DNA from: Pholiota molesta
Lineage: Eukaryota; Basidiomycota; Agaricomycetes; Agaricales; Strophariaceae
NCBI GenBank assembly: GCA_014925825.1
Contig: JACGCK010000053.1
Location: 224,899 to 288,898 of the forward strand
DNA: 64,000 bases
Direction: 5' to 3'
The position numbers and the translations under genes are program-made. Position 1 is the first letter of the stretch. Every line of letters starts with the position of its first letter. The notes under the pieces are model-generated. The model saw only the letters and a list, made by a program, of their open reading frames with translations, did no database searches and had not been told where the DNA came from. This document shows positions 1-13,321 of the stretch, piece after piece.

Positions 1-1223
1 TTGGCTACTTCCTCCACACACCCTTCCCCAGTAGCGAAATCTACAGGTACGCTGCTATCGTTTGATGTCTCAGACATTCCCTGACGCGGTGAAGAATCCT
101 GCCTGTGCGCCGCGAGATTCTTCTTGGCGTGCTCTACTGTGACCTCATTGGGTTCCATACGTATGACTATGCGCGTCATTTCCTGTCATCATGTACCCGA
201 ATTCTCGGCCTTCCTACGATGCCTAACGGTGTCGAATTCGAGGGCCGGCTTGCTCATGTGGGTACTTTCCCTATTGGAATTGAGCCCAACAGTTTTATCG
301 ACGTAAGTGTGGATTCATGACGTTCTTCATTATTTTCACTCACTTGGTTATAGAACCTGAAAAAGCAATCCGTCGTCGACCGTGTGAAGCAATTAGAGCA
401 GCGTTTTGGCGGAGTGAAAGTTATTGTTGGCGTTGATCGTCTCGATTACATCAAGGGTGTTCCCCAGAAGCTACATGCGCTCGAGTTATTCCTTACGCAG
501 CATCCCGAATGGATTGGAAAGGTGTGTTTTCAAAGTCCTGTTCGTGTGATTTCGGCTAATTTTTTAAGGTTGTACTCGTGCAACTCGCTGTCCCCTCACG
601 GCAAGATGTCGAAGAATACCAGAACCTGCGGTCAACGGTGAACGAACTCGTTGGCCGTATCAACGGCCGTTTTGGTACTGTCGAATTCATGCCCATCCAT
701 TTCATGCACAAGAGCCTCGCGTTTGACGAACTGTGCGCGCTTTACGCTGTTAGTGATGTATGTCTTGTGTCAAGTACACGAGACGGAATGAACCTCGTAC
801 GCAGTCTCTAATTTTACCTCTGTAAAATGGCGTGCTCATGAAGAAATGCAGGTATCATATGAATACATTGCGTGCCAACAAGCGCGCCAAGGTGCTCTCA
901 TTATTTCCGAATTCGCCGGCGCTGCTCAAAGTCTCAACGGATCGATCGTTGTCAACCCATGGGACTCTCAAGAGGTCGCAGACGCGATCCACGAGGCTGT
1001 CACGATGGACGCTACGACTCGAGCCGAGAATCAACGCAAGCTATTCAAATACGTGAACAAGTACAGTGCTGCCTTTTGGGGAAGCAGCTTCATCAAGGAG
1101 ATGAGCAAGATCGAACCAGAGGATATAGGAAAGGAGGGGCAGGCGGAGCTTCATGTCAAGGCTCAGGACGAGGCGTCCTATGGAAACCTGATTGTCAAAG
1201 AGCCAGTGCCACCAACATTATAA
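1..1223 (+). CDS. TPS1: Trehalose-6-phosphate synthase, 3' part
   Basis: C-terminal part of alpha,alpha-trehalose-phosphate synthase (UDP-forming, GT20), which joins UDP-glucose and glucose-6-phosphate in the cytosol. The 5' end lies outside the window. Exons read 1-46, 95-302, 354-521, 569-796 and 852-1223, with GT-AG introns of 47-55 nt and continuous frame. Visible family blocks are GYFLHTPFPSSEIYR, DLIGFHTYDYARHF, GVDRLDYIKGVPQK (sugar-nucleotide site), FMPIHFMHKSL and VSSTRDGMNLV. The C-terminus is a short Glu/Lys-rich tail ending PVPPTL, with no trehalose-phosphatase domain before the stop, so this is a single-domain Tps1-type enzyme rather than a Tps2 fusion. No frame problems are seen. 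Identity is secure; only the N-terminus is missing. Confidence 0.93.
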
Positions 1224-4200
1224 TATCCTGTAAGAGCGTCTTACTCTTCCAGCTTTCCCGTAGAAGTAGGCGGTCCAAAATGAAGGCAACTCGAAAACTA
1301 GCGCAAAAGGAAAGTTGTCATTATACGCGTTTAGAAATCACTTATTTTTTCTAGAATTATCTTACTCTATTCTCCGCTATGCTCGTTCCCTTTTAGAGAG
1401 TACGAATGGGACCGTTTTTGTCATGACATGTTTGCTCTTTCTCTAGTCGTTATTGGTCATTCACAATATATTCCACCATGTTCACGGATGTCTGGTGGAT
1501 ATGTTTGTTTTCTCATGAACATTTCAACGTACTGCTCGCGCAAAGATTGCGATAGCCATATTCCAGCCTTCCATTATAACCCGGTCTCCGGTACGTAGCG
1601 CCATCCACTTTCGTAGTAGACCATTTATAATTACGATAGATACATATGCCTCTACCCCATCAGTTCCTGTAAGAATTGGTGTGTTCAGACCCTATCGGCC
1701 GAATCAAATCAATAGCTGCCAATGTAACCCCACTTTATTCCGTCAACGCTAGAGCTATGCGAATGTTGTCTTACTGTTTTTCGTTTGGTGCCGTAGGCGC
1801 AGTAAAATAATCGGTCTGCTGATCATGCAGGCAGCTGAAAATGCGGCATCGGGCAAGCCGGCAATACCTGGAGTCCCATTTTGGCATTGAGTTTGCCCGA
1901 TAAAGAATGACATATATCTGCGCATTACAGCCGCGGGTACGAATAAAACAAAATACAGTCAGTCCATCTTCGTTGCACTCTAACTGAGAGCTTTTCGTGC
2001 TAGATTATGAGGGTTCGGAAGACGGGTTTGTTGGTCCGTTTGGAAAGAGCCTCGTGCACAATGGTACTTATGAGAAGACACAAGGCAGACACAGCCTCGC
2101 TGTCAGGCTGTAAAAATATCAGCAGGTACTATGCCGAGAAAGTATGTTGGGACTTCCAAAAGGTACCTTCTTCGCGGTAAATGATTGAGGTACCTATTGA
2201 CTTGAAATTTGAGCCCAAGATTCATAAGCTTATCAGTTTCATGGAAACTTTCTGTCTGGATGCATGGTATCTTGACAATGTCCACCCCAAGTCTCTTAAG
2301 CACAATTATATATCTTGGCTCACAATAGTCGGAATACCAAGCTAGTCCGTTAGCCATAAGCCAGCGTGGGCAACACGTTTGCAATTAGGTTTCGTGCTTC
2401 TAGAGATGTCTGTTAAACGCTAGATAGCTGCCAAGACCACAAGGTTGGGCTGCAGCTTTGACGAAACCGCAAGCCTCGTGAAACAGCAGTTCCATTGTTT
2501 CGCAAGCGCGCACACGACTGCTTTTGGAGGCTTCGATGGCAGGATAGAATATGCGAGGTCCACTTATTCAAGCATGGGTTACGAGACATTGATCCATTAA
2601 CGCGTAGGTAGTATGCATGAGCGCTATCCAATGAGATGCATGACTCGGATGGCTCACCTAAGGAAACTGCATAAATGAGAAATATCATAGTTCTACATAC
2701 CTATTATTTTATTTGAAAGTAGAACTCCCATCGAAGTACCAGGAGTACTAAGATGACTTTGGGGAATACTCTGAAATGCCCTGAGTGTTTTTACAGGAAA
2801 GTATACGCATGTTCCGTATACTTATCATCAGTATTCTCCTGAAGGATTTGCCGAAAGTTGCAGGGAGTCGAAGGCGATCCTCAAAGTGCAATTATTCTAT
2901 CGATTTGACACCTATGCAACTGGAACTTGCGCTAATAAAGCTTAGCTTCAAGGTTGAAACTCCGTATCAATGACTCTCTGATATGATCCTGTAGCTCCTC
3001 AGACGCATATAGGGCTCACACCATGCGCGAAGCCGCTCTAGAGGCTGTACAAACTATCCAAGCCAACGGCTACGGGGAAGAACTTTCTCATGCCCGCGAA
3101 AATAGGTCCGTTGACTCACAGGAGGTACTTGGTTTCAAAAAAAACCAATCTTGAGATCGTATATCGCACTGTTCTTGGAAGCATTTTGCTTGCAGAACAC
3201 GGACAACAATCCGATGAGAAGCCGTAAGAAAGGAGAAAATGGTTCAGGGGATTGAGCACCATCAACTCAAAACATTTTCTGTATCCAGGGTGGGAAGAGA
3301 AATGGTCTGTTTATTCCGCCCACCTAGAGAATTACAGGTGATCACTTGAAAAATTTTAAATAAAAAATCAGTACTCAAACATTAGTGCCCCGTAAATGCA
3401 TCAAACGATATCTGATTGTATTATCTACTATCAGATAGCACATACATCTAAAGATTAGTCCAGGTCTATGTGGATGGATACCAGCTCTCCAAATGTCAAT
3501 CTTAGTATCCTCAAGGATCATTCGAGTCGTGTTGCATTCCTTCACGAAGCGGCTTACATTGAACCGGTCCATCTCTGGTCGATTGAGCGCTTGTGGCGCG
3601 CTCAAGTTCGCACGAGATATTATACTCAAGCGCCCGGCCCGCGTCAATTAGTCCCAACCCTCATCCACCAGCGATTGGCAAGATATAATTTCAAACCTCT
3701 AGATGCCTAGACGCATACACCACTAAGCTAAACTATGGTATATTTGACTTTCAAACCACCTTAATTGGGCATTTCCCGACTTCCCGGTGGCTCACATCTT
3801 TAGTCTGTTCTCTACACTACTTAATCAAGTGAGAATAATCAACGGGAGGAATGCCGCCGACTACCCCGCATCCTGTCATATGCACACGTCAGGACTTTAT
3901 CAGATCTACATAGTAAGTAGTAAAGGCAGTGTGCATGTTTAAAATTACTGCGCACGTTCAGAATTCCATTGTCCGTTTCCAGCCCGGGCTCCAAGTAAAC
4001 TGTCTATAACAAACTGCCAAAAGCCGCCACATCAAGCTTGCTACCGGTGGCGGCTGTCCTGTAAAAGCCACAAGTCTCGGAATCCGGAATTTTAGCTTCC
4101 AAATCTTATCTATCAGGACCTATAATCGTTCAATTGAATATGTCTGCGATGTTCGGTAGTTACAGGACAAGAAGCACTGCAATTGAATTTGTCAAGTTCC

Positions 4201-4294
4201 GATTCAGATGCAAAATTGCATACATAAATACCGCAAAAAGAAGAAAAGAACAAGTTCAATGTAGAATTGACGAAGTACTACAAGCAAATTTATC
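1224..4294. other. Gene-poor interval, no supportable gene
   Basis: About 3 kb of moderately AT-rich sequence after TPS1. Only short open frames under 95 codons occur, on both strands; none shows a domain signature, a convincing splice chain or low-complexity coding bias. The minus-strand frames at 2103-2688 lie close together and could be a decayed gene, but I recognise nothing in them. No long terminal repeats, inverted repeats or tandem arrays were evident by eye. Confidence 0.5.
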
Positions 4295-4299
4295 AAAAA
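4295..4299 (-). terminator. RNA polymerase III terminator of tRNA-Arg
   Basis: Five T residues on the minus strand directly follow the tRNA 3' end, as expected for Pol III termination. Confidence 0.75.
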
Positions 4300-4381
4300 C
4301 GACGGGCCTGGGACTCGAACCCAGAATCTTTAGCTGGTTATTTAACCGGAAACTAACGCGTTGCCATTACGCCAACCCACC
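4300..4381 (-). tRNA. tRNA-Arg (CCG) with a short intron
   Basis: The minus strand folds as a tRNA. The acceptor is GGTGGGT pairing with GCCCGTC (three wobble pairs), the D arm GCG/CGC with loop TAATGGCAA, and the T arm CTGGG-TTCGAGT-CCCAG. The anticodon stem TTAGT/GCTAA (one wobble) encloses 17 nt; reading T-T-CCG-G leaves about 10 nt (TTAAATAACC) placed after position 37 as an intron, the standard eukaryotic position. The D-arm block TGGCGTAATGGCAACGCGT is typical of fungal arginine tRNAs. A T5 Pol III terminator follows. CCA is not encoded, as expected. The intron boundary is inferred by pairing only; the anticodon call depends on it. Confidence 0.82.
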
Positions 4382-6827
4382 ACTGGAAGTCATGGCGCAA
4401 TAAGTTAATACGATCTGGGGAATAATCGTACCTGTATTTTTAGACGCCTAGCAACTATGAGGTCACTGGCCAAACTTGTACGCCCTGGCTGTTGGCATGA
4501 AGCGATGGAGGCGTCATAAATGCGTAACCATTTGAAGGACATCGTCATACTGATATCTCAATGTATTGGAGGTGTTCTGAACACGAGAAATATCGTTTTC
4601 ATATGTATTTGAATTGATTTGCCATGGTAAATATAATTGGGCGCCTCAATGGCACTGAACCTGCACTGAACAAAGCTGAACAACCACCGCATGTAGATGT
4701 GCATATCTCTGTGGGATCATTAACATAACAACAGAAATCGGATTAATGAAAGTTACTTAGCTATGAAGTGATTAACAACGGAATATGATAATAAAGCAAA
4801 ATTTGAAGTCAAACCCGGGCAAACGCTCGAAAGATATGAATGGTCAAAATAGCGCCTTAGGACGCTGGAACACTGCACCAGGTCTCGAGGTGACCTGGCT
4901 TCCCAAAAAAAACGAGTGGCCGAGATACACCTGGACGTAGGCTGGACGACGTTTTAAATAAGCTGGACATACAGATAAGTATTCAAAATCTTCACGAGAA
5001 GCAAAGCAATGTTGGAGCGAGTATGTCCACAACAGAAGGCTAATACATACGCGCTTTTGCTAGCCCAAATATGACAAGAATACATACCCCTAAAATGGAG
5101 ATATACATATAAAGCTCTGAGCATGGGGATACTTTGGAAAACATACGCAGCGCGAGGGAGGCAGTGAAGCTCTGAGATACGGAGAGGGCTAATAAATTTA
5201 TAGGTCTCAGACCATTGCCGGGCTTGGGTTCTGTGTCCATTAACTTGGACCGGAAAACTGTGCGTCGGGCTATGTAACAAGCTTTTTTATGCACTTACTC
5301 CTCCGCTGAATGGTCGTCGGGCTGCGGATGTATGCCGAGACGACCTTGGCCTGACCTTGGCCGCGTTTGCCAGGCATTTGCGTCAGCAGATTGGAACGGT
5401 GGGGAAATTTAGACAGGCGCGGCAGAGATGACTGAGTGCGTGTCTGCACAGCCTCGCATGGTAAATTTTAGCGCTTCTTCAATATCTTCGACTTCCAGAA
5501 GTAAAATTGTCTGCCGACAAATTATGCACACGGATCTACCTATAAGCGTATGTAAGGCTGAATATGGGAATGCGTGCAAGTGGAAGATAGATACCTGCAT
5601 ACACATGGTGTTTGGCGTGTTGGCTGTGGGGTATTTGTGGCTTGCGAAAAATGAATCAAGCCGCTCGACTAGATCTTGAATACGGTTGTACCTCCTTCTT
5701 GATTCGGAAATTGTGAAATGGTTCAGAGCAAAGGTACGCAGTGAGATGCACTATGCATTACTGCTCTATTTGGTTTTTTGGATCATGAAATGGCGGTGGA
5801 ATCGGATAAAGGAGGTATCCGCGAAGAGGGAAATTGCGAATCCCACAAGTCGTGCTCACGGATCAAGAGCAGTTCGAGGGCATGCGTATTTAATATAGCT
5901 AGTGGCACTCTAAGGGTAAGGTTGAAGGTCGTTTCAGTTCAGGGAACGAAGTAGAAGCGCGTTTGGTCCAGGATTTTGTGCTGCATCGGCGTGTAGTTGT
6001 CGAATTATACATGATTGACGGAATGAGGCATGTGTTTTGAGATATGCATCTAGGCGGCCGAGCAAGTTGAGCAGACTGAAGAAAGCATACTTCAGTCGGC
6101 GCTGAAGCCTGAGGTGACATAAATCCGAACCGCGGGTCCGCCTAGATGATGTGCCCTCGGCGCCAGCATAATTTGGTATAACAGGCAGACCTGATCGGAC
6201 TGGGGGTGGAGAAGGATGAAGGCCCCAGATCACTTTACATCGCCTGCAGGGTTTTCATTATCTAGCCTAGATAATAATATGCTGCGTTTGCGTAGACTGC
6301 GGCCCGGAGCCAGATGAATGCGATCCTAAGCTTTCATCGATATGTACCCTATGACGATGATTGTATTGGTAGACAATGAAATGACGATGCCGCTGTCGTT
6401 GTGGAATAGATGGGTGGAAGCGTAGGGAAGCGTAAATATGGAGCCAAGTGGACAAGAGTGCAAGCGTAAACAGACTCACGTGTTGATTCAGACGGATTCT
6501 CGAAACGGGGTTGCCGAATTAGTCATTGACAAGTCCGAGTTGAACAATGTGTCCACTGTCCACAGCCCGCCTTCACAGCGTCGGGATAGCACTGCGCCTA
6601 CATCTGAGCAGTGCAGACAGCGGCCAGGAATTTAGGTGGCTGGGCAAGCGAACCAGCTGTTCGCTTAATCTGGGATCTGTGGTGTTGCAGAACTAATTCT
6701 GGCACGCACAGCCTCGTACTATACGACCGTGACACACTGCTGGCTTGGCGGCACTATTTGAACGGGTGTCCCACATCCTGCTTTGCTTTCCACGCCATCT
6801 ACGTCGCCAGAGTTTTCTACTCGCATT
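4382..6827. other. Gene-poor interval upstream of the Ca2+-ATPase
   Basis: About 2.4 kb without a supportable gene. The open frames present are short and overlap one another on both strands, the pattern of chance frames. The last 200-300 nt before 6828 should contain the promoter and 5' UTR of the Ca2+-ATPase; I see no clear TATA box there. Confidence 0.5.
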
Positions 6828-9800
6828 ATGGCTTCCTCGGATGATGGCCACAGTATCCCTTCCATCAACATAACCATCGACCCACCCCATCCCGCCGACG
6901 TCGTGCCCTCCCTACACTCTGGGGCTTTCTTGTCGCCAACGACCTATAGGACGTATGGTTCTTCATCCCCCACGCCATCAGACTACAGCTCTGCACCCCC
7001 ATCCCCCACCCTCTCCAACCATTCCGTCCAGTATCCCACCACGCTACACCTACGACAGAACAACCCCGAACAGTCGTCAGGTCTCACTTCGCTCAATCTC
7101 TTGAGTCCCAATAGTCATCACCGCAAGGGCAGCGACACCACTTCCCTCACGGACGTAGAGTCTGCTGAACTCCGGCATGTTGCATCAACCAGGAGTTCTT
7201 TGACACATGTTGACTATCATTCGCCTGCCAGTCCTCAGATCACAGCGCTCGACGCGACTACTACGAGTGAGAAGCAGGGGAAGGAGACGGAAAACGAGAA
7301 GGAGAAAGAGAAAGATGGAAAGAAGAAGAAAGGCAAGAAGGGAGACGACGCCGACGATGGCGAGCCCACCAAGACGGCTCATGAACTGGAGCTCTCGCAG
7401 GATGATGCTATTGACCCTGCCCCCTTTCATTTTAAACCGTTTCAACTGGCGCATATACTCGATCCCAAAAGCCTTCCTCTTCTCACATCTCTCGGCGGCG
7501 TGAAAACTCTATTACGGGGACTGGGTGTCGACGCAAATCATGGACTCTCTTCTACGTCTGCGTCAACAAATGCAGATAACGATGCTTCACGTGCTCCTCT
7601 GTTGGAAAAGACACATGAACCTTTTGCGGGCAGCGAGAAGCTGCCAGAAATCACACTAACAGAACCTGGAGGTAAACCCGCCCCTCCAACTGTCGCCGAC
7701 TACAGTGCCGCGTTTAATGCGACACTGGAAGACCGCCGGCTTGTTTTTGGCGAGAATGTTCTGCCCACACGCGTCAGCAAGACGTTACTCCAATTAATGT
7801 GGCTCGCTTTGCAGGACAAGGTTTTGGTGCGTTGCGCTTCGTTTCCTATTTTTTCTTTCTTTCGACGAGGCTCTTACATCGTTTTTAGATCCTGCTTTCA
7901 GTTGCCGCAGTTATCTCTCTGGCACTGGGTTTCTTCCAGGACTTTGGAACAGCTCGCGATCCCGGTGAGCCACCCGTCGATTGGGTCGAAGGCGTCGCCA
8001 TCATGATTGCAATTGCAATTGTTGTAAGTACCATCGTTTGGGTGTTTGCATACCTTGAGGACTCATTTAAAATCATCTAACCAGGTTGTTGTGGGATCTC
8101 TGAATGATTGGCAAAAGGAGCGCCAGTTTAAGGCTCTCAACGAACGTAAAGAAGAGCGCGGAGTGAAGGTCACACGCGACGGCGTCGAAAAAATGGTTGA
8201 TATCAAGGTTCGTGCGCATATATTCGTATTTTGTGTTCCTTTCAACTTTTCTCACCTGAAATTGAATACAGGAAGTTGTCGTTGGCGACATCGCCCATCT
8301 CGAACCTGGTGAAGTTATCCCTTGTGATGGAATTTTCCTTTCAGGACACAATGTGAAATGTGATGAATCGGGGGCTACTGGGGAATCGGATGCAATCAAG
8401 AAAGTATCCTACGCCGAGGTTATGGAACTTCATCTTCAAGCTGAGGCTGCAGGCAAGGACCCCGAGGGCGGGCATACAGACTGCTTCATAATCTCAGGAA
8501 GCAAGGTTCTAGAAGGAGTTGGTAAATATGTTGTCGTCGCGGTTGGCACGAAGAGCTTCAACGGCCGTATCATGATGGGTGCGTCAAAGCTGATGTACGG
8601 TTCGATTGTAAAATTGATTATTGGCGCGACTTTCACAGCCCTCCGTGGTGACACCGAGAACACACCACTCCAACTGAAACTCAATGCCCTTGCAGAGCTC
8701 ATTGCGAAGCTTGGCTCAGTGGCTGGTTTAGGCCTGTTTGTGGCTCTGATGATCAGATTTTTTGTTCAACTCGCCCAAGGCGAACCTGCTCGGTATGCTT
8801 TACAGCATCTTCTCTCTGCGCATTCAGCTCTGACAGTTTACTTTTACCACTAGTACTCCGAGCCAAAACGGTATCGCTTTTGTCAACATACTCATCATCG
8901 CCGTCACTTTGATTGTTGTCGCCGTCCCTGAAGGTGTGTTTTCTATGTTGCATTTACACTGCATTGACTCATGATTTGTTCCTTGACAGGTCTGCCACTG
9001 GCTGTTACCCTCGCACTGGCATTTGCAACGAAACGGATGACATACGAGAACCTGCTTGTCCGTGTCCTTGGCTCATGCGAAACGATGGCCAATGCCTCTG
9101 TCATTTGCACTGACAAGACCGGCACGTTAACGCAGAACTCTATGACTGTTGTAGCCGGCTCCATCGGTATCCATGCCAAGTTTGTCCGCCGGCTCGAGAA
9201 GAATGCTGCGCGGACGAACGCCGACGATCACACAAAGTCAGGTTCGGAAACCGAAGTGCCACGAAAGCACCATCAAGACTTCTCCATCGACCAGACCGAG
9301 CTGAATACTATCCTGTCGCCCGACGCCCGCGAGCTTTTCAACGAGGCCGTCGCTATCAATTCAACGGCTTTCCAAGATAAACATCCTGAAACAGGCGAGA
9401 CTATATTCATTGGCAGCAAGACTGAAACGGCTCTTTTGCAATTCGCCCAGGAACTCAAATGGAAGGATTTCCAACAGACACGCAACGCCGCCGACATCGT
9501 GCAGCTGATCCCGTTCTCGAGCGAGCGTAAATCGATGGGCGCTGTCATTCGGCTTCCTACTGGAGGCTACCGCGCGCATTTCAAAGGCGCAAGCGAAATC
9601 CTCGCGAAGAAATCTACGCGTCACATTGTTGTATATCAGGATGGAAAGTATCCAGATGGAATTGAAACGCGGCCTATCGACGACTTGGCTAGAGAGAACA
9701 TCAGCCGGACGATCATATTTTACGCGAATCAGACTTTGCGAACTATCGCGCTTTGCTACCGTGACTTCCCATCGTGGCCGCCTCCAGGAATGACCCTCAA

Positions 9801-11568
9801 TGCGGAACACGAGGTCAGTTTTTTTTCATCTTCTTGTCTCGTATTTCTTGACTGATTGCTGCTTTCTTTGAGATCCCCTTCGAGGACTTATCCCAGGATT
9901 TAACTCTCATTGGCATCACTGGTATTGAGGACCCTCTACGCGACGGTGTGCCGGAGGCTGTCATGAAATGCCATCGGGCAGGAGTGACTGTCAAGATGTG
10001 CACGGGAGACAACGTACTCACTGCGAGGTCGATTGCGACACAATGCGGCATCTTCACCAAAGGCGGTATAATCATGGAAGGCCCCGTTTTCCGTCAGCTC
10101 AGCCAGTCGGAGAGGATCGAGATCGTGCCTCGCCTGCAGGTTCTAGCTCGCTCGTCGCCGGAGGACAAGAAGGTTTTGGTCGAGACGCTCAAGATGATCG
10201 GCGAGATTGTCGGTGTCACTGGCGATGGTACTAACGATGGACCGGCGCTCAAGACGGCGAACGTCGGCTTTTCGATGGGTATCGCTGGTACTGAGGTCGC
10301 TAAGGAGGCGTCAGACATTATTCTTATGGACGATAATTTCTCTTCCATCGTCAAGGCTATCATGTGGGGTCGTTGCGTCAACGACGCTGTCCGCAAGTTC
10401 TTGCAATTCCAGATCTCTACCAACGTCACAGCTGTCATTATCACCTTCGTCTCTGCCGTCAGTTCGGTCCAGGAGACATCTGTACTATCGGCGGTGCAGC
10501 TTCTCTGGATCAACATTATCATGGACACTTTCGCCGCTCTGGCCTTGGCTACTGACCCTGCCACGGAGAACCTCCTCGACCGCAAACCCGACAAGAAGAA
10601 TGCACCTCTGTTCTCCGTGGAGATGTACAAGATGATTTTGATGCAGTCCGTTTATCAGGTCATCGTTATCCTCTTGTTCCATTTCCGCGGTGTCCAAATC
10701 TTGGGCTTCGAAGACACCGCAGCCAGCCAGCTTGACGTGAAGACACTCGTCTTCAATGCTTTTGTCTTCGCTCAGATCTTCAACTCGATCAATTGCAGGC
10801 GCCTTGACAGCCACCTTAACATCTTTGAGAATATGACCAAGAATCCCTTCTTTATTGGCATCACATTGCTCGGTATGGTGTCCTCTCGATTGTTATTGTT
10901 TACATCTCTCTAATATTGTATCTGTAGAAATTGTGGTTCAGGTCCTGATTGTTTTCGTTGGTGGCGCTGCCTTCCAGGTCACTCGCATTGGCGGGCGTGA
11001 ATGGGGTATATCTCTCGCTCTCGGCGTTGTCTCTATTCCCTGGGGTGCTGTTATTCGATTGATGCCTAACGGGCCCTTCGAGTGGCTATTCAAACTCATG
11101 AGGCTTATGAAGGAGCCCAAAGAAATCCTTCCGACCGTGAAACATGACCAGGATGGATGGAACGGCGCTATCAACATGGTCCGGGACAACCTCAGCACGT
11201 TCGCTAACCTTCGTGGCGGTCGCTTGAGGTCTTCATCTTTCGTCATCAAGAGCCGTTCGGCGCGTTTAAGCTCGGACGAGCGCATGGGAATGTAAGTTCT
11301 TTCTTTCCATTCATTTGGAAAAGGCCTGTTGCTTATCATTTATTTTCCGCGTAGATCATCTGTTCTAACGATGGCCCCCACCCTTATGATTGGAGCTGTG
11401 GCTGCTGGTCAAGCCTACCTCCAACCAGGTTCTTTGTCGGATCCTGCACACAACGATCCTTCTCGCTCATCAGCTGCCCTTTGGGAAGGCAAGCTCCAAA
11501 TTCATCCCGATACGTCTGCAGATGATCCCGTCTACAAGCAATTCGGCGGAAAGGAGAACATCGCTTAA
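6828..11568 (+). CDS. PMC1: Vacuolar-type Ca2+-transporting P-type ATPase (PMCA/Pmc1 family)
   Basis: P2B-type calcium pump that moves cytosolic Ca2+ into the vacuole (or out of the cell) with ATP. Exons: 6828-7826, 7889-8023, 8085-8207, 8272-8792, 8854-8933, 8990-9813, 9873-10872, 10928-11291, 11355-11568; 1419 codons, all frames continuous. The start is the ATG of MASSDDG; an upstream in-frame TTG is ignored. There is a long Ser/Pro-rich cytosolic N-terminus (about 330 residues) with a Lys/Glu cluster. Hallmarks: TGES (near 455), VPEGLPLAV in the Ca-binding helix, phosphorylation motif CTDKTGT (Asp near 661), FKGASE nucleotide site, and GDGTNDGP (near 1011), where Gly replaces the commoner Ala, as usual in PMCAs. 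The C-terminal tail holds a basic Ser-rich stretch (LRSSSFVIKSRSARLS), a possible regulatory site. Confidence 0.95.
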
Positions 11569-12436
11569 CTCTTTACTTTTTTTCTTGTCCTATACGGTTA
11601 GCCGTCATCCCATACGGCGTATATCGCTTCGAGTCAGAAGCTGCGAATGTCCAGTGCGACTCACCAATGACATGATACCTTTCTGGCAACATACCACGCA
11701 CTCTTAATCACTCGCAATCTTTTGGCACTTCATTCAACCAGGGTTCTCGCCCTTCCTCATATCAAGTATCAAACATAGAGCAACGAAACCACTTTATTAT
11801 CTTATTCCCCAATCACTAGACTAGTATTTCTCTTGACGACCGTTCGCATTTCACGTCTTGCTCTCTTGACCAGCTTTTACTCCTCTACAACGCACAGAAA
11901 CCAATGAAGGCATGTTTTCCATGGTATATATACCTATATAAAAACCTCAACTTCCACTGCCGATGCATCTGGCTAGCTTCTAGCGTAAGAGATGTAGCTA
12001 TAGGATAACACGAATCATGTATTATTAGTTTTAATGTCATAAGTATACTCCTCCATATGAAATGTGGTGTGCATACACGTTATTTATTGAAGTGCTACCA
12101 CCTCAGAAGTTGTTCAGTCGTAGTCAATGAATACGCACGCTCATTTCTCAATATGTCCAATCCAAAGGAAATGGAAGATCGACGATAAAAATGGATGCAA
12201 TCAAACCCCAAAAGTAATGGTATACTAGAAATCATCCATCGATCTATTCACTTCAGCCAAAAAGCTGCCTCGTGTCATTGATTTCATGATCAAGCATGAA
12301 TCCCTCACAGTGCCTAGATGTGAATTCTAAGAAGCGTTGCGATTTGGTTTAAAGGAGTAACTCTGAGGTCTTCCTGCACAACTTTCCTTTTCCCTGAACT
12401 GCCATTTCTTCAAAGAGCATTATAACTGCCACCGCC
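11569..12436. other. Intergenic, no gene seen
   Basis: The 3' flank of the Ca2+-ATPase and 5' flank of GTPase A. AT-rich with scattered stop codons in all frames; no repeat or RNA signature noted. Confidence 0.5.
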
Positions 12437-13321
12437 ATGCAATTCCAGCCAACCTCGAAGCCTCTGATTTTGTATGACTTTTCAATATCTACAATGTTGT
12501 ATGATTGTATTCACATTATACATGTTTCCGCAGATTATTGGGCCAGACTGGATCTGGGAAGAGTACAGTAAGAGCCGACTTGCATGGTAATTGAAGGGCC
12601 TACTTGAATATATACGCTCGTAGTTCATTTCTACAGTCGGAGCCACGAGTGTTCTACACCCCGGCCAAACGCCAAAAGTTGGACACGGGCTATCTTCTTG
12701 TACAAAGGGCCTGGAAGAATACGCAGCCATCTTTCCAAAAGATACTAAAAAATCAGTGCAACTCGTCGATACTCCCGGATTCGATGACGACGAATTAAAC
12801 CAGGGAGATTGCGACAAGTTGAGAATAATTATAGATTGGCTCAAAGTCGGTAAGAAAAATCGACCTACGCCATGCCAAAAGCTCTAATCATAAAGGACTA
12901 GACAAGTAGGGCCTGTTCTTATCATATATCTGCTTGATATCACCCAGTGCAGGTTGACCACGAGTTCAGGCACGATGGGCCCTACAAAGATCTCTCGTCC
13001 TCCAGGTGTCGTATTCGTGACCACAAAACGGAACCAGATAAACGGAAAGGAACTGCAGAATCGCGAAAAATTGCTTGAAAGCAGTTTCCAGATTGCAAGC
13101 TCAAGTCTTTTAACGGTAGCCCTGAATCCGCTTGGAAGATCCTTGAAGAAGTGTGCTCCGACACTACGACAACGAAAGAGCTCATTATTGAAAGGTTGCA
13201 ACGCATCCAAAATGGTCTTCCACTCGTACCAAACGATTATAAAGGCATACAGAAATATGTTCATCTTTTCATTAAATGGTCGAAGGTTCGTCTGATTTTG
13301 CTCCTTGATGATTCATATTAG
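12437..13321 (+). CDS. P-loop GTPase A (short subfamily)
   Basis: Member of the window's GTPase family, resembling AIG1/Toc-type TRAFAC GTPases; cellular role unknown. Exons 12437-12471, 12534-12567, 12624-12849, 12910-13321. Exon 2 is the 34-nt microexon encoding LLGQTGSGKST (G1, Walker A). Exon 3 begins FISTV and carries KVGHGLSSCTKG (switch I region) and VQLVDTPGFDDDEL (G3). Exon 4 starts GPVLIIYLLDI and has VVFVTTKR in the G4 position. After KLLE the frame breaks; one extra A in the AAA run at 13077-13080 restores KQFPDCKLKSFNGSPESAWKILEEV, a block also seen in B and J. The end is uncertain: stop at 13319-13321, or a splice just after KWSK. Probably a functional gene with a base-call error; a young pseudogene is the alternative. 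Confidence 0.68.

Noticed and set aside
2103..2688. Two adjacent minus-strand open frames of 91 and 93 codons as a gene
   Set aside because: I could not link them by splice sites or match either to a known family; left as a gene-poor interval.
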